The notes: generated by a model not told the origin, from the sequence alone. A stretch of DNA of 64,000 nt from Pedobacter sp. PAMC26386 (GCA_014302835.1 CP060294.1:186001-250000), one strand, 5' to 3'. Positions 8,728-17,517 are shown, numbered from the stretch's first letter. Translations and numbers: made by a program.

Positions 8728-10004
8728 ATGAAAAGAAAACTACTATTTGGGGAAAGACTGATGCTGGGAGATGGCCATACACCGTTTAACGGAGTCGTGC
8801 CAGTAAAGATCCGCGGAGAGTTCGCTGCAGCGAGCTTACACCATGCTTTGTTAAGGTTACAGCAGAAGCATCCCTGGCTCAATGCCGTGATCACTTATGA
8901 TAAAAATAATCGCCCGAGTTTTACAGTAGATAAAGAGCGTCCGGTTAGAATTCCTGTGCAGATAGTTCCCCGGCATAGCGATGACGATTGGAAAAGTGAA
9001 AACGTTAAACAGTGGCTCATTCCATTTGACACAAATCAGGAGCCGATGATGCGGATAGTCTGGGTTAAAGGGGAGGGCGTTTCGGAATTGCTTATGGTGA
9101 TACATCACTGTTTGATTGATGGCGGATCTTTACTTTCTCTTTTAGCTAGTCTATATAAATTGATTGACAATGGTGATGCTGAGGTGGGGGTAGAAAATCC
9201 TATCAAAGGACTTACAGATATTGTTCCTGCTGAGATCCTGGAAGACAAGAAGAAAAGATTTAAAGCAAGTCTGATAGGTGGTGTTGCAGTTTTGGCGCTA
9301 TGGCTGATGCCAGTTAGAAAGAAAGCGATAGAAAGACAAAAGGATTATCTGATCAACTGGAAACTTGATAAGGAGCTCACTGCCAGTATTTCCAGCTACT
9401 GCAAACGTTCAGGCATCACTGTAAATACGATGTTATGTACGGTACTATTACAGGCTTTTAAAGAGGTTAGAAGAGAGAATGCGCATAATAAAATTTCCTG
9501 CCCGGTTGATCTGCGTAATCTGAACAAGAGGATAAAGAAGGATAATATCTTTGCTTTTGGTTCCATGTTCGTTGCCAGCGCTTATCCGGAACTGGATTTT
9601 CTCAGTAATGCGAAAGCCATACAGAAAGATATCAAAGAAAGAGTTAAAAAACTGGACCCTTATCTGATGCTGATGGTTTTAGAGAAAGCACATCCGATCA
9701 TCAATAAATTCCGCCGTTTTTGAAGCATGGTAGATCAAGTAACGATTGTATGTTTTCTAATATGGGCAGAATGACAATTCCCCACCAGTACCAGACCTTC
9801 GAAATAGAAACTATTTATGCGCCTTCAGTAATCGGCCCATTGGGCAATACAACCTCACTGATAACTTCTACTTACCGTGGGCAAATGGATTTCTCCATGG
9901 TGATAAGTGAAGGATTTGTACCTTATGCCGAGGCGCAGGCCATACAAGAGCGAATGATGTCAATTATCAATGAACAGTTAGCTATACAGTTTCAAACAGC
10001 CTGA
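8728..10004 (+). pseudogene. Condensation/PapA-like acyltransferase, copy 1, split by a one-base frameshift
   Basis: Two frames together encode one protein of about 425 residues that aligns end to end with the next gene. The first frame (8728-9723) has the acyltransferase motif HHCLIDG at residues 126-132, the HHxxxDG active site of condensation-domain and PapA enzymes, and stops at a TGA (9721-9723) inside a run of five T. The -1 frame continues to 10004 with FSNMGR and the C-terminal lobe. Across the junction both copies align without a gap, so a single missing T explains the break. It may be a recent mutation, a sequencing error, or a -1 slip on UUU before UGA. If functional, it would acylate a sugar or alcohol of the operon's product with a thioester-bound acyl group. 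Confidence 0.8.
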
Positions 10005-10008
10005 TACT

Positions 10009-11283
10009 ATGAAAAGAAAGTTGATCATTGGAGAAAGAATTATGTACGTGGATGCATTAACGCCAGTTAACTGTATTTTCGCCGTGAAAATCAAGGGTGT
10101 GATTAATCCGGATGTTTTACGTGCAGCATTGAATAAAATACAACAGAAGCACCCTTTGTTACGGATGCAGATTGATGATGCGCAAAAGAATTGCCCGTAT
10201 TTCATTTTAGATGAAAATATAAAAGAGATTCCATTACGCATTACCTCCCGTGATGGAGAGGATGACTGGCTGAATGAATCTAAAACAGAATGGAACAAAC
10301 TCTTTGACGGAGAAAATGAACCATTAGCAAGAATAGTCTGGTTGAAGTCTGAAGAAAGCTCAGATTTTTTATGGGTACTTCCGCATTGTATCTGTGATGG
10401 AGCTACGATAGTGACACTCATGCAGGAAATGTTATACCTGCTGGATCAGCCAGAACTGAAATTGACACCTTATGCTTCTTTTGACTCGGTAAAAGAACTT
10501 TTGGGCCCCGCTTTTTCTGCTTCTCAGTCCAAAATTTTTAAAGCGCGTATGTTCTCTTTATTAGGGAAGGCATTTTTCTATTTTAAACCGACCCGGCGTA
10601 AAGTCGCGGCAGGAAATAATTATGCACTGCACTGGAGTCTTGATGAACAGCAGACAGCCGAGCTGGTTAGTCTGAGTAAAGTAGCAGAAACTACTGTTCA
10701 TGCTACTTTGTGTATTGCTTTTATGAAAGCCTTTCAGCTCGTAAAAGGGACTAAAGCTCATGGGAAGGTAATTTGTCCGGTAGATATCAGGCAGTTTATT
10801 CCTGAAATTAAACAGGATATGATGTTTGCCTTTGCACCGATTGTAGAGCTGACTATAGAAAAAAAGGCTGAAACTGATTTCTGGACAATGGCGAGAATGC
10901 TGAAAGCCGATCTGAATACCAAAGTGAAAGCATTGAAAGTGGATGAAATGTTATGGATGAGCGAGTATTTTCATCCAGTAGTTAATAAGATGGTTAGCTT
11001 TTTAAAAGCTACAGATGGTACACATGATGTTACGCTTTCCAATATGGGCAGATTGAGAATTTCGGAGAACTATCAGTCTTTTGAAGTGGTTAATATTCAT
11101 AGTCCAACAGTAGCTTTTCCATGGCGGAATCCAAATACGCTGGTGGTAAGTACTTTTAAAAATAAAATGGACTTTACGTTTATGTCTAATGATACTTTTC
11201 TGACTGAGGATGAGGCGTTGCGTATCAAAGCGGATGCGATGAATTTAATATTTGAAGACTTAAAACAATTATCGGTTGCCTGA
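10009..11283 (+). CDS. Condensation/PapA-like acyltransferase, copy 2
   Basis: The intact 424-residue paralogue of the split gene upstream starts 5 bases after it ends, and both begin with MKRKL. The fold is that of condensation domains, WS/DGAT and PapA acyltransferases, which join an acyl thioester to a hydroxyl or amine. The active-site motif reads PHCICDG (125-131): the catalytic second His126 and Asp130 are kept, but the first His of HHxxxDG is Pro. The C-terminal half contains SNMGRLRI and a WRNPNTLVVSTFKNKMDF segment, matching the solvent-channel region of this fold. With two copies beside two glycosyltransferases, the likely job is O-acylation of a glycolipid sugar. It could alternatively be an inactive partner of copy 1. 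Confidence 0.85.
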   Translation: MKRKLIIGERIMYVDALTPVNCIFAVKIKGVINPDVLRAALNKIQQKHPLLRMQIDDAQKNCPYFILDENIKEIPLRITSRDGEDDWLNESKTEWNKLFDGENEPLARIVWLKSEESSDFLWVLPHCICDGATIVTLMQEMLYLLDQPELKLTPYASFDSVKELLGPAFSASQSKIFKARMFSLLGKAFFYFKPTRRKVAAGNNYALHWSLDEQQTAELVSLSKVAETTVHATLCIAFMKAFQLVKGTKAHGKVICPVDIRQFIPEIKQDMMFAFAPIVELTIEKKAETDFWTMARMLKADLNTKVKALKVDEMLWMSEYFHPVVNKMVSFLKATDGTHDVTLSNMGRLRISENYQSFEVVNIHSPTVAFPWRNPNTLVVSTFKNKMDFTFMSNDTFLTEDEALRIKADAMNLIFEDLKQLSVA

Positions 11284-11284
11284 T

Positions 11285-11842
11285 ATGCTAACTACTGCTA
11301 CGAAAGAAAAAGAAATTACTCTAAAACGTTTTTTGCGTAAGAACTTGCTATACTATATTATTCCGAATGTTGTCTTTAATACCATTATCCCATATTTCAG
11401 TTTTACGGATCTGCATGCGGTTCATTTATTTGAAGGAGAACAGAACCTGGCCAGGTTCATTTTACCAATGGCATTTTTTTTACCTTTTATCATCACCTTT
11501 GATATCCTGAAAAAAACTATCACCCTTTCAGAAAAGGGACATTCAGAAATTATACTACCTGAAGGGTTCAAGAAGATCAGATTTATCTTTCAAATGGCTG
11601 GTATCAATGGATTCTGTACAGTATCATTTGTTTTCGCGGTCATGATGGTCCTGCATTTCGGTTTCCCTGAACTATATAATTACAATGGAGCAATTTTAGC
11701 TGTTCTTTTGGGGTTAACGGCGGGGATATTCTCTATTCTTTTTACTTATCTGCCAATTAAAAAACTGAAAAAGTATCACCTCCCCGAAACTGAACAGGAT
11801 ATTCTGCTTAAAAATGGCGTAAAATTAGAAGAGCCTGTTTAA
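11285..11842 (+). CDS. Small multi-pass membrane protein of unknown function, last gene of the operon
   Basis: I do not recognise this family. From the ATG at 11285, one base after the previous stop, the protein has 185 residues. A frame-open TTG at 11276 would add three, but the ATG is preferred. Four hydrophobic stretches are visible: LLYYIIPNVVFNTIIPYF, FILPMAFFLPFIITFDIL, FCTVSFVFAVMMVLHFGF and AILAVLLGLTAGIFSILF. Short basic loops separate them, and the C terminus is charged. It is an inner-membrane protein, possibly helping export or membrane insertion of the product, but this rests only on its place at the end of the operon. Its stop codon lies inside the terminator hairpin. Confidence 0.75.
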   Translation: MLTTATKEKEITLKRFLRKNLLYYIIPNVVFNTIIPYFSFTDLHAVHLFEGEQNLARFILPMAFFLPFIITFDILKKTITLSEKGHSEIILPEGFKKIRFIFQMAGINGFCTVSFVFAVMMVLHFGFPELYNYNGAILAVLLGLTAGIFSILFTYLPIKKLKKYHLPETEQDILLKNGVKLEEPV

Positions 11843-11871
11843 ATTTTATTTGATGAATTTAAATAGGCTCT
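11830..11871. terminator. Bidirectional hairpin terminator ending the biosynthetic operon
   Basis: A 16-bp stem (11830-11845 with 11856-11871, one G-T mismatch) encloses a 10-base loop. It spans the stop codon of the membrane-protein gene and lies 12 bases from the 3' end of the oppositely oriented GNAT remnant. Its A/T-rich flanks suit termination in both directions. Confidence 0.7.
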
Positions 11872-11883
11872 AAAATATCCAGA

Positions 11884-12252
11884 TCAAATACTTTCTGTTC
11901 TTTTGGTCTGGCATCTTACCCTCAATTTGCTCAGTCCTTTTTTTACAGCCCATTCTTTAACCAGATCTACTAATTTTTTTCCGGTCTGCTGGTTGCGGTA
12001 GTTTTCATCTACTACTAATCCGCCAATCTCAATAAATGGTTCTGTTTCTAGCCTGATGGTCTGAAAACCATGAATCCATCCAATGATTGTTTGTCCCATG
12101 ACTGCAACAAAGGCACAATGATCCGGATACAGGAGTAAGACTTTAATTCTCAGCACTGTTGCTGAATTTGTACCAGGATAGCCCAGTTGTTGTGATAAGC
12201 GAGTGATGGCTGCTGCATCTTCTGGTTGTAGTGTTCTAAAACTGAGCTCCAT
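11884..12252 (-). pseudogene. GNAT N-acetyltransferase, truncated at the C terminus
   Basis: The 122 residues match the GNAT fold up to beta strand 5: an N-terminal acceptor region, IEIGGLVVDENYRNQQTGKKLV (the acetyl-CoA pyrophosphate loop, motif A), then LRVRCQTKRTES. Normal relatives continue with a further 25-30 residues containing an HxFYxxxGF segment; here the frame ends directly after RTES, and no other frame restores that segment. I infer that the 3' end was lost, perhaps when the neighbouring biosynthetic operon arrived, because the break coincides with that operon's terminator. Activity is doubtful. The substrate of the original enzyme is unknown. Confidence 0.65.
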
Positions 12253-12269
12253 ATATGGTCGTGTTTTTT

Positions 12270-12302
12270 TATAATGGATAGGGCTTTTCTATAATGGATA
12301 GG
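12270..12302. repeat. Short direct repeat at the 3' end of the Lrp-type gene
   Basis: A 13-base unit occurs at 12270-12282 and again at 12290-12302, a 20-bp period. The second copy covers the last codons of the Lrp-type gene. It looks like a small slippage duplication without clear function. Confidence 0.5.
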
Positions 12303-12753
12303 CTGTTTCGCTCTTGGTTTCGGATAAAACAAAAAAGCTCTGGACCGTGCTGATATTTGGTAATGTTGCCAGTTTATTCCGCAGAAACAAATGGTAAGTA
12401 TCCATGTCACTGGTAGCAATACGAAGAATAAAATCAAAGGCTCCTGTCATTTGAAAACATTCCATGACCTCACTGAATTTAGCGATTTCATGCTCGAATT
12501 CGTTTAAAGAATCGGCCGTGTGCTCTTTTAATAAAACTTGCGAAAAGGCGATCAGACTTTTATTAATCTTTTGTCTGTCTAAAATGGCTACAACTCTTTT
12601 AATATAACCCTTCTCTTTTAACTTTCTTATTCTGTCGTGAACGGTAGCAATAGACTTGTTCAATTGATAAGCGATCTGCTTGTTCGTTAGCGTTGCATCT
12701 TTCTGTAAAATTCTTAAAATTTCCAGATCAGTCGGGTCTAATTCTGCGTGCAT
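12289..12753 (-). CDS. Lrp/AsnC-family transcriptional regulator
   Basis: This 154-residue protein has the two standard Lrp/AsnC parts. The N-terminal winged helix-turn-helix (about 5-60) contains LDPTDLEILRILQKDA and the recognition segment ATVHDRIRKLKEKGYI. The C-terminal RAM domain (about 65-145) contains CFQMTGAFDFILRI, the usual effector and oligomerisation fold. Such proteins sense amino acids or related metabolites and often regulate the adjacent gene. Here it is transcribed away from a cysteine-synthase-like enzyme with a 186-bp intergenic region, so a sulfur amino acid effector is plausible but not shown. The family is ordinary in length and motif. Confidence 0.92.
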   Translation of the reverse strand: MHAELDPTDLEILRILQKDATLTNKQIAYQLNKSIATVHDRIRKLKEKGYIKRVVAILDRQKINKSLIAFSQVLLKEHTADSLNEFEHEIAKFSEVMECFQMTGAFDFILRIATSDMDTYHLFLRNKLATLPNISTVQSFFVLSETKSETAYPL

Positions 12754-12939
12754 ATTCTGGCTATAAATGGTGAATGGAAAAATACAACTTAATTCACTGA
12801 ATAGAAGAGACTAAATGAAAAAATATAAGTTTAGTATATCTTTTTCTGTAAAATTTCCGGATTTATAGAGATGTGTTGTTATTATAATTTTCATTCTAGA
12901 GTTTTACTGAAATATCAAAGTAAATTAAATAAGCTAATT
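12754..12939. promoter_or_regulatory. Divergent promoter region between the Lrp-type gene and the cysteine-synthase-like gene
   Basis: The 186 A/T-rich bases must contain both promoters. A near-consensus -7 box for the rightward gene is TAATTTTC at 12885-12892 (one mismatch to TAnnTTTG). No clear Lrp half-site array can be picked by eye. An open frame upstream of 12940 exists but has no protein-like features. Confidence 0.4.
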
Positions 12940-13992
12940 ATGTCAGTGAGTACGGTAGAAGTTAATGGTTTAGCAGCAGATCTTGAAAAGAAATTTGAGC
13001 ATTTATGGCACTTGGTCGGGAATACGCCCATGTTAGAATTGCACTATACTTTTAAAGGGAAAGCCGGGAAAATATATGTGAAGTGTGAGCATTATAACCT
13101 AACCGGAAGTATCAAAGACAGGATTGCTTTATTTACACTTTATCATGCTTATAAAAACGGGATGATTAAACCTGGTGATGAAATCATTGAGGCAACCAGC
13201 GGCAATACTGGAATAGCCTTCGCTGCTATAGGCAAAGCTATGGGGCATCCTGTAAAAATTATTATGCCAAATTGGTTGAGTAAAGAGCGGATTGATATTA
13301 TCAGGAGCCTGGGTGCTGAAGTTGTTTTAGTGAGTAAAGAACAAGGCGGATTTCTAGGCAGTATCCGAATGGCAGAAGCTATGGCCTTAGAAAATGACCA
13401 TACTTTTTTACCGCGTCAGTTTGAAAATACAGATAACCCAAAAGCTCACCAGGAAACTACTGGTGTAGAAATCTGGGAACAGCTTAGGTTGAATAATTTA
13501 ATACCTGATGCTTTTGTAGCCGGGGTAGGGACTGGCGGAACGATTATGGGAGTTGGACGGTATTTAAGAACTAGAAATCCGGATATCAAAATTCATCCAC
13601 TGGAGCCAGCAGAATCTCCAACACTGACTACAGGATATAAAGTAGGTAGCCACCGGATTCAGGGGATCTCTGATGAATTTATTCCGGAGATCGTTAAACT
13701 GGATGAAATGGACAGGGTTATCCAGGCGAATGATGGGGACTCTATCTTAATGGCACAGAAATTAGGTAGACAGTTAGGTCTGGCAGTAGGAATTTCTTCT
13801 GGAGCCAATGTCATCGGAGCGATCAAGCTACAACAGGAATTAGGAATGGACAGCTGTGTAGTCACCATCTTTTCTGATAGTAATAAAAAATATCTGAGTA
13901 CAGATTTAATGAAGGAAGAGCCGGTTAAAGAAGGCTATTTAACACCAGAAACAGAATTTATTAATTACCACCCAATATGCAGGCTGAAATAA
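12940..13992 (+). CDS. PLP-dependent cysteine synthase/cystathionine beta-synthase family enzyme
   Basis: From the ATG at 12940 the protein has 350 residues; the open frame reaches back to 12871, but those 23 residues look non-coding and the family begins near the chosen start. It is a fold-type II PLP enzyme: NLTGSIKDR carries the Schiff-base Lys59, ATSGNTG is the substrate-binding loop, and [10 protein letters not shown] binds the cofactor phosphate. Family members make cysteine from an activated serine and sulfide, or cystathionine from serine and homocysteine. There is no C-terminal CBS domain pair. The divergent Lrp-type gene is the probable regulator. The exact reaction cannot be told from sequence alone. 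Confidence 0.88.
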   Translation: MSVSTVEVNGLAADLEKKFEHLWHLVGNTPMLELHYTFKGKAGKIYVKCEHYNLTGSIKDRIALFTLYHAYKNGMIKPGDEIIEATSGNTGIAFAAIGKAMGHPVKIIMPNWLSKERIDIIRSLGAEVVLVSKEQGGFLGSIRMAEAMALENDHTFLPRQFENTDNPKAHQETTGVEIWEQLRLNNLIPDAFVAGVGTGGTIMGVGRYLRTRNPDIKIHPLEPAESPTLTTGYKVGSHRIQGISDEFIPEIVKLDEMDRVIQANDGDSILMAQKLGRQLGLAVGISSGANVIGAIKLQQELGMDSCVVTIFSDSNKKYLSTDLMKEEPVKEGYLTPETEFINYHPICRLK

Positions 13993-14041
13993 AATAGCCA
14001 GCCTGATCAAAATCTATTCAAACCAACCGACCAAACCAAAA

Positions 14042-14488
14042 ATGAAAAGACCAATTTTAGTAACCATTATTCTCTTATTCATGCTGGCTGCGCATAGCCA
14101 GATTTTAAAGCCTGTCACCTGGAGTTATGCTGCAAAGCGAACCAGCAAGACAGAAGCCACAGTTTTTATTAAAGCGGCAATTGAAAATGGCTGGCATCTA
14201 TATTCTCAAAATATCAAAGAAGGTGGGCCAGTTAAAACCACTTTTACTTTTCCTGAAGCTAAAGATTATACTTTGGATGGGAAAACTATTGAACCTAAAG
14301 CTATTCACAGATTTGAAGACACTTTTAACATGGACGTCAGCTTTTTTGAGAGCAGCGTTGTATTTCAGCAAAAAGTTAAACTAAAAGGCGCAAAAGCAGT
14401 TGTTAAAGGAAGAGTAGAGTTTATGACTTGTAATGATAAACAATGTCTGCCTCCTGAGCAAGTTGAGTTCAGCATTCCTGTAAAGTAA
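14042..14488 (+). CDS. Secreted DsbD N-terminal-domain (DsbD-alpha-like) protein
   Basis: The 148-residue protein starts with a signal peptide (about residues 1-19, ending near AAHS) and is otherwise an immunoglobulin-like domain of the DsbD alpha type. Two cysteines in MTCNDKQCLPP near the C terminus match the pair that takes electrons from the DsbD membrane core and passes them to periplasmic partners. In proteobacteria this domain is fused to DsbD; here it is a separate gene seven bases before the DsbD-like gene, a split common in Bacteroidota. Together they would deliver reducing power to the periplasm for cytochrome c maturation or disulfide repair. Confidence 0.85.
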   Translation: MKRPILVTIILLFMLAAHSQILKPVTWSYAAKRTSKTEATVFIKAAIENGWHLYSQNIKEGGPVKTTFTFPEAKDYTLDGKTIEPKAIHRFEDTFNMDVSFFESSVVFQQKVKLKGAKAVVKGRVEFMTCNDKQCLPPEQVEFSIPVK

Positions 14489-14495
14489 AAGGTTT

Positions 14496-16199
14496 ATGAA
14501 AAGACTTACTTTGAGCCTTGGTTTATTTCTGGCAGGAATATTTATACTTTTATTAACAGGTCAAAACCCTGGTTTTGCAGCGGAGTCTGCAGATACTTCT
14601 TCTAGTTCAGGATTGGAATTTACAAGTATTGACAATATACACGAAAATGTAGAAGTACCAGTAAGTGAGCGGAGAAATGTAAAGGAAGACACTGTAAAAA
14701 CAGCAGCAGCTAATAGTGGGGTAAGCAGTATCGTTGCAAAACCCGCTGTGGTACAACAATCTTTATGGGGGGTCTTTATTGCTGGTTTTGTAGGCGGCCT
14801 TGCTGCCTTACTGATGCCTTGTATTTTCCCGATGCTCCCGCTGACTGTTAGTTTCTTCACTAAAGGCTCTGAAAAAGGAAAGGCATTTGGAAGGGCAGCC
14901 CTTTATGGATTTTTTATCATACTGATTTATGTTGTTCTTGGCTTATCGGTCGCTGTACTATTCGGGGCTGATGCACTCAATAGTTTGTCAACCAATGGGT
15001 TGTTTAATCTGCTATTTTTTCTGCTCTTGGTAGCTTTTGGAATTTCTTTCCTTGGTGCTTTTGAAATTACGCTCCCTTCATCATGGGTAAATAAGATGGA
15101 TGCAAACTCTGATAAAGGAGGAATAGCCGGGCTTTTCTTTATGGCAGGAACGCTGGCCCTGGTTTCTTTTTCCTGTACTGGGCCAATTATAGGGACGTTA
15201 TTGGTGCAGGCCGCTACCAGCGGAGCTTTATTAGGCCCCGCAGTCGGGATGTTCGGATTCTCTTTTGCCCTGGCTATACCCTTTGCCTTGTTTGCTCTTT
15301 TCCCTTCAGCATTAAACTCTTTGCCTAGATCTGGTGGCTGGCTGAATAGTATAAAGGTGGTTCTGGGTTTTCTGGAGCTTGCTTTTGCATTGAAATTTCT
15401 GAGCAATGTCGATTTGGCCTATCATTGGGAATGGTTTGACAGGGAAATCTTCCTGGTCCTATGGATTATCATTTTCGGCTTGATGGGATTATATCTTTTA
15501 GGTAAGTTGAAATTTGCGCATGATAGTGAACTGAAGTATATCAGTGTTCCGAGGTTGTTAATGGCGGTCATTGTACTGGCATTTACTATTTATATGGTTC
15601 CCGGATTATGGGGAGCACCGTTAAAATCAGTTTCTGCTTTTCTCCCTCCGCAGCAAACACAAGATTTTGATTTGTATACGCCAACTTTATCAGGTGGTCA
15701 AACCAGGACTCTTACTCCAAAAACATCATCAGGAACGCATAAGTACGCGGATATTTTCCATGCTCCGTTACATCTTGACGCATTTTTTGATTATGAAGAA
15801 GGTATTGCCTATGCTAAGGAGGTCAATAAACCTGTACTGATTGATTTTACCGGGCATGCATGCGTTAATTGCAGAAAGATGGAATCTAATGTATGGCCGG
15901 ATAAAGAAGTCTATAAACTGATTAGCGAAGACTATGTTTTGATACAGTTATATGTAGATGATAAAGCAGAGCTGGCTGAAAAAGATATTATTACAACGCC
16001 GCAAGGGAAGATACTGAATACAATTGGCAAAAAATGGAGTGCTTTACAGGCTTCAAAATTTCAAGCTAATTCGCAGCCGTTTTACGTATTGCTGAACCCT
16101 AAAACGGAGCAATCGTTAGTGGAACCGCAAGGGGCGGATTATGAGGTGTCTCATTACTTTACATTTTTAAAAGGGGGCCTTCAGGCTTACCATCCATAA
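14496..16199 (+). CDS. Thiol:disulfide interchange protein, DsbD-type membrane and thioredoxin domains
   Basis: This 567-residue inner-membrane protein has an N-terminal hydrophobic segment, a linker of about 60 residues, a DsbD transmembrane domain and a C-terminal thioredoxin-like domain. The membrane core carries the paired cysteines in LMPCIFPMLP (Cys109) and SFSCTGP (Cys227), which accept electrons from cytoplasmic thioredoxin. The C-terminal domain has the redox motif CVNC (Cys456, Cys459). Electrons would then pass to the separate alpha-like domain encoded just upstream. Length and order match Bacteroidota DsbD proteins lacking the fused N-terminal domain. A strong terminator follows. 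Confidence 0.92.
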   Translation: MKRLTLSLGLFLAGIFILLLTGQNPGFAAESADTSSSSGLEFTSIDNIHENVEVPVSERRNVKEDTVKTAAANSGVSSIVAKPAVVQQSLWGVFIAGFVGGLAALLMPCIFPMLPLTVSFFTKGSEKGKAFGRAALYGFFIILIYVVLGLSVAVLFGADALNSLSTNGLFNLLFFLLLVAFGISFLGAFEITLPSSWVNKMDANSDKGGIAGLFFMAGTLALVSFSCTGPIIGTLLVQAATSGALLGPAVGMFGFSFALAIPFALFALFPSALNSLPRSGGWLNSIKVVLGFLELAFALKFLSNVDLAYHWEWFDREIFLVLWIIIFGLMGLYLLGKLKFAHDSELKYISVPRLLMAVIVLAFTIYMVPGLWGAPLKSVSAFLPPQQTQDFDLYTPTLSGGQTRTLTPKTSSGTHKYADIFHAPLHLDAFFDYEEGIAYAKEVNKPVLIDFTGHACVNCRKMESNVWPDKEVYKLISEDYVLIQLYVDDKAELAEKDIITTPQGKILNTIGKKWSALQASKFQANSQPFYVLLNPKTEQSLVEPQGADYEVSHYFTFLKGGLQAYHP

Positions 16200-16252
16200 G
16201 AATTTTATCATTTTGGCGTAAGCCAAATGGTAGAAATAAGTTAAATTAGGTG

Positions 16253-16279
16253 AGAAGGCCGGCAATGCGCCGGCCTTCT
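16253..16279. terminator. GC-rich hairpin terminator between convergent genes
   Basis: A perfect 11-bp stem (16253-16263 with 16269-16279) with a 5-base loop is followed by TTAATTTT. It serves the DsbD operon and may also end the oppositely oriented GH18 gene. A smaller 6-bp hairpin at 16212-16227 precedes it. Confidence 0.8.
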
Positions 16280-16325
16280 GTTAATTTTCCGTCTCAGCAA
16301 GCTTGAATTTTATTAATTGATTAAT

Positions 16326-17363
16326 TTACAAATGCGGGTTCATGATCTGGATAGCCTGGCGTGTGCTATTGAAGATAGGAGTATGGTTATAATCCCTGCT
16401 CATCCGGTAAGTACCTACACCAGCCGTTCCATTTGTTTTAGTCCATTTTGCAATATCCCATAACCATTTAGTCGCTTTGGCATCTCCACCTGGAGTATCC
16501 TCGCCACCATTAGGATATTTGAATTCATCGCCATTGGTTAATGTGATCAGTTTTGTTTTATCGAACATGGTTAATAGCGGGCTTAAATCGGCAGTTGTGC
16601 TGCCACCCCAACGACGGCTTCCTCCTACATAAGATTGAAAATTCACATAGGTATAATTGCTTTTAAAAGGGGTGTAAATGGTGTTATATCCCAGGCTGCC
16701 ACTGGCAACATCGACATCAGTATCATAGATGAAAAGTGGTTTTACGCCTGCTTGAGTTAAATTACCAGTAAGCGCATTGGGGCCAAAATATTTAGCTACA
16801 GCTTGTAACACTGCTTTAGCATTACTGGCTGGTGCATCACCACCAAAAGTGCCGGTTTCAATATCTACATCAATTCCGTCCCAGCCCATACCGGTAATAA
16901 ATTTATCATACATGGCCTTAGCCCAGTGGTCATAAGTACTGTTTGCACTCAGAACGGTTTTTTGCGTAGTTGTGGTGTCTTTTGCAGATCCATCATAGAA
17001 AGCGTCGTTTCCAGGAAATGTACAGGTTAGTATTTTTGTACCTTTTTGCTGTAATGTTTTCCAGTGCGAAGCATCTTTATCCCATCCGGCAAATGCGATA
17101 ACAATATCTACGCTATCTGGTACATTTAGCATTGAAGAAGCTTCTACCGGGTCATTGCCATCGGCAACAAGATAACCCAGGTATATCTGATGTGCGCTTT
17201 TTTTGTAGGCTAGTAGATTTTTCAGATAATCTGCATCTGATTTGGTACCGCCAGAGGTGCCACCTGTTCCATCTGTGAGTTTTTTGCAGGAACTAAAGGC
17301 GATCATAGAAATAACAAGGATAAAAAAAACCTTGCTGAGGTTGATGAATGATTTTGTTTTCAT
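16326..17363 (-). CDS. GH18-family lipoprotein, endo-beta-N-acetylglucosaminidase-like
   Basis: The 345-residue protein has a lipoprotein signal peptide ending in AFSSC (Cys26), so it should be anchored in an outer or inner membrane leaflet. After a Gly/Thr-rich linker comes a TIM barrel with WDGIDVDIE: Asp162, Asp165, Asp167 and catalytic Glu169 fit the GH18 DxxDxDxE motif exactly. Relatives include EndoF/EndoS-type enzymes that cut the chitobiose core of N-glycans, and chitinases. The short barrel without a carbohydrate-binding module resembles the endoglycosidase branch more than chitinases. No SusC/SusD pair or other polysaccharide-utilisation genes adjoin it, so its substrate is open. 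Confidence 0.85.
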   Translation of the reverse strand: MKTKSFINLSKVFFILVISMIAFSSCKKLTDGTGGTSGGTKSDADYLKNLLAYKKSAHQIYLGYLVADGNDPVEASSMLNVPDSVDIVIAFAGWDKDASHWKTLQQKGTKILTCTFPGNDAFYDGSAKDTTTTQKTVLSANSTYDHWAKAMYDKFITGMGWDGIDVDIETGTFGGDAPASNAKAVLQAVAKYFGPNALTGNLTQAGVKPLFIYDTDVDVASGSLGYNTIYTPFKSNYTYVNFQSYVGGSRRWGGSTTADLSPLLTMFDKTKLITLTNGDEFKYPNGGEDTPGGDAKATKWLWDIAKWTKTNGTAGVGTYRMSRDYNHTPIFNSTRQAIQIMNPHL

Positions 17364-17517
17364 GGTGAACGAAGTTTATATTGGTTGCTTGCTGAGAGTT
17401 TGATCTCTAAGCTAAAACAATTTAGTATAATTATTCTTTATTACCAAGTGGTTGATCTTAAGTCTTTTGCTGTTGATCATGTTTTTCGGAATCCAGAGCC
17501 AGAAGGAGAACTTGTAC

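Noticed and set aside
9978..10421. 147-codon reverse frame opposite the second acyltransferase
   Set aside because: Fully antisense to a clear gene; no family features of its own.
12150..12437. 95-codon reverse frame between the GNAT and Lrp-type genes
   Set aside because: It overlaps both supported genes in another frame and shows no domain.
14927..15406. 159-codon reverse frame inside the DsbD-type gene
   Set aside because: It lies wholly opposite a well-supported gene and has a Lys/Pro/Ala-rich, non-globular sequence; a shadow frame.
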